From: Onthophagus taurus
Lineage: Eukaryota; Arthropoda; Insecta; Coleoptera; Scarabaeidae
Direction: 5' to 3'
Assembly (NCBI RefSeq): GCF_036711975.1
Contig: NC_091970.1
Location: 7,501-71,500, forward strand
Length of the DNA: 64,000 nt
The first letter of the stretch is position 1. Each line of letters starts with the position of its first letter. The position numbers and the translations under genes were made by a program. Below are positions 62,556 through 64,000 of the stretch, piece by piece. The notes under the pieces were generated by a model that saw nothing but the letters and a program-made list of their open reading frames with translations, was not told the DNA's origin and made no database searches.

Positions 62556-62795
62556 CATAAACGTCAGAGTTAATCGTGAGTTACAACCTCCTCCTCCTTC
62601 TTCTTCTTCTTCTCGGTTTCTTGTACTCGGAGTCTCCAAAGGGAGATCAAGTACGCCGAAGGCGGCGCGGCGGCGACGCCCTCAATGTGTTCGGGTTGTT
62701 AACGATGCGACGACGGTCGGCTTGTGGTGTGCCGCAGAGGAACCCTGACACATCGGGGCACACCCTCGTGGTTTTTCGCTCTTCTTCTTAAACCC
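62556..62795. promoter_or_regulatory. GC-richer unique island D, possible regulatory or untranslated exon
   Basis: CT-rich run (CCTCCTCCTCCTTCTTCTTC) followed by a GC-rich block (GAAGGCGGCGCGGCGGCGAC). No family-like frame. It could be an enhancer, promoter or untranslated exon; not resolved. Confidence 0.3.
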
Positions 62796-63600
62796 AACAG
62801 AAAATTTAACACCAGTAGTACTCTAACAAGTAGCTAAATCTAAAAATTTTAATCACCCATCATTTTTATCTCCTTCCTTTTTTTTTAATTTCTAACAGAA
62901 ACGATTTCTTTTATCCCAACTATGGAGATGTGTCACAGCAAAAACGATGGGGGACGATGCCAAAAAGAGAAACTTCTTTTCGTACACCGCCGAAAAGATC
63001 TCTAAACACCCCATTTACGAACAATACACACCGCCGGTGGCCCCCAAAAACATCAAAAATATACAAATCGCATCTCTTCACCGAGTTCGCTCACTGAAAG
63101 AAAGATCAAACGGTGAAAACGCCGCAAAGAAACGTACAAAGAATCGTGTAAAGGTTTTGTTGTTGTGTCAGCGGCGGTAAATCAAAGAGAGCTACGAGAA
63201 AGAAAGAATCATAGTCAATTGAACGTAAAACATTCAAAATTGGATTATTTTAAAGTGAGTGTGGGTATATATAAATAAAATATTAATAAAGAACCTTACA
63301 CAGTTGAATATAATGATTTGAATGAATTGAATTTTGTTTAGCAACACGATCTTGTTTTTACATGTCGTGTGCACAGCATGCTACAGTGAGATTGAGCATT
63401 TTGGTGATACTTGGTAAAAGGTTTATAGTTATTTGTGAATGAATCGATTTCGTTTGTGCTCAAAATGAATATCTCGAAAACTAAAATAGTTACCTCAAAA
63501 TGGGCATCACCATTGAAAAGTGGGTGCTTTAATTGATAATTGGTAACTGTATCTTGATGATATTGTAAGAAATCGATTTTTCACAATTTTTTTTATAGTT
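62796..63600. other. Unique flank with a 77-codon unassigned frame
   Basis: A plus frame at 62947-63180 begins MGDDAKKRNFFSYTAEKI, is Lys/Arg rich and stays open through a fairly balanced region. No family recognised and no splice context, so it is left unassigned. The rest is AT-rich. Confidence 0.3.
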
Positions 63601-63605
63601 ATTAT

Positions 63606-64000
63606 ACAGGTTTTTATACACTTCATTTTTTTAAATGGCACCCCCCATATTTTATTACTTAGTCGTCTTCGGTGTCTCATTCTGCATCTTTTATAGTCCA
63701 TATGTCCCATACCTAACATTAATAGTTTGGGAGATAATTATGGTCTTTTGAAAAATGCACACATATCATATGGATATTTAGCCTAGTGTGCCATGAAAAA
63801 CAAGCCTTCTCAATGAGTTCGACGCCGAAGACGACTAAGTAATAAAATATGGGGGGTGCCATTTATATGCGCTTCCATATTAGCTAATAGTAAAAAAGGA
63901 AATTTAGTAAATTTTCATATTTTTGTATTTTTCTCGATATTGACGCATCTGAGAGCAAAAATGCAAGAGAGCAATATTGTTAAGAATAAAATTTGCTACA
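63606..64000. mobile_element. Second, inverted copy of the 175-bp satellite carrier (cut by window edge)
   Basis: 63625-63790 is the inverse of 48905-49070 (AATGGCACCCCCCATATTTT; ACTTAGTCGTCTTCGGTGTC). A short forward copy of the same piece follows at 63826-63865, making a local palindrome. From 63877 to the edge it is the inverse of the 175-bp satellite (TTTCTCGATATTGACGCATC). Confidence 0.85.

Noticed and set aside
62947-63180. 77-codon frame starting MGDDAKKRNFFSY
   Set aside because: Possibly real, but no family, splice site or promoter supports it; kept only as an unassigned note.

Overview
This is the left end of an insect chromosome, most likely a beetle (Coleoptera). The first 1.1 kb is a telomere made of CCCAA repeats, so the G-rich strand is TTGGG and points off the left edge. 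The genes have short, AT-rich arthropod introns, arthropod TATA/Inr promoters (TCAGT-type initiators 31-32 bp after TATA), and insect products such as NPLP1, Swip-1 and a gooseberry-type Pax gene. TTGGG is, from memory, a known variant of the insect telomere repeat in some beetles; the species cannot be named from sequence alone.

Layout. 1-2529: telomere, then a subtelomeric 21-bp satellite interrupted by a 5'-truncated non-LTR retrotransposon with an 18-bp target-site duplication. 3036-21127: a compact gene block: SLC17 transporter (-), a relic SLC17 last exon (-), a small unknown gene (-) in a 77-bp head-to-head pair with a SUN-domain gene (+), an SFT2 Golgi-traffic gene (+), the EF-hand gene Swip-1 (-), and a MATH/BTB gene (-). 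Their introns and spacers hold foldback and TIR elements. 21195-24410: intergenic, with tandem duplications. 24411-45855: the neuropeptide precursor gene Nplp1 (+), about 21 kb long, of which only about 1.07 kb is coding. Intron 1 holds a 4.9-kb hAT-like element stuffed with a 456-bp satellite, and intron 2 holds an 11.8-kb array of a 190-bp satellite beside a piggyBac relic. 46853-49533: a TIR element carrying a 175-bp satellite. 49739-53724: the last two exons of a Pax3/7 (gooseberry-type) gene (-), split by a second hAT-like satellite carrier. 53725-64000: probably the upstream intron of that gene, with foldback elements, a third hAT-like carrier, a field of TGTCAAATTTGACA palindromes and several GC-richer unique islands that could be regulatory.

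The genes have unrelated jobs (membrane transport, nuclear envelope, vesicle traffic, calcium/actin, ubiquitin ligase adaptor, neuropeptide, transcription factor) and do not form a pathway. The strongest unusual theme is that at least two unrelated DNA-transposon families carry long tandem satellite arrays between their terminal inverted repeats. They occur at several places in the window, including inside gene introns, which suggests transposons acting as vehicles that seed satellites. All exon models were built by hand from splice sites and reading phase; every internal junction described keeps frame.
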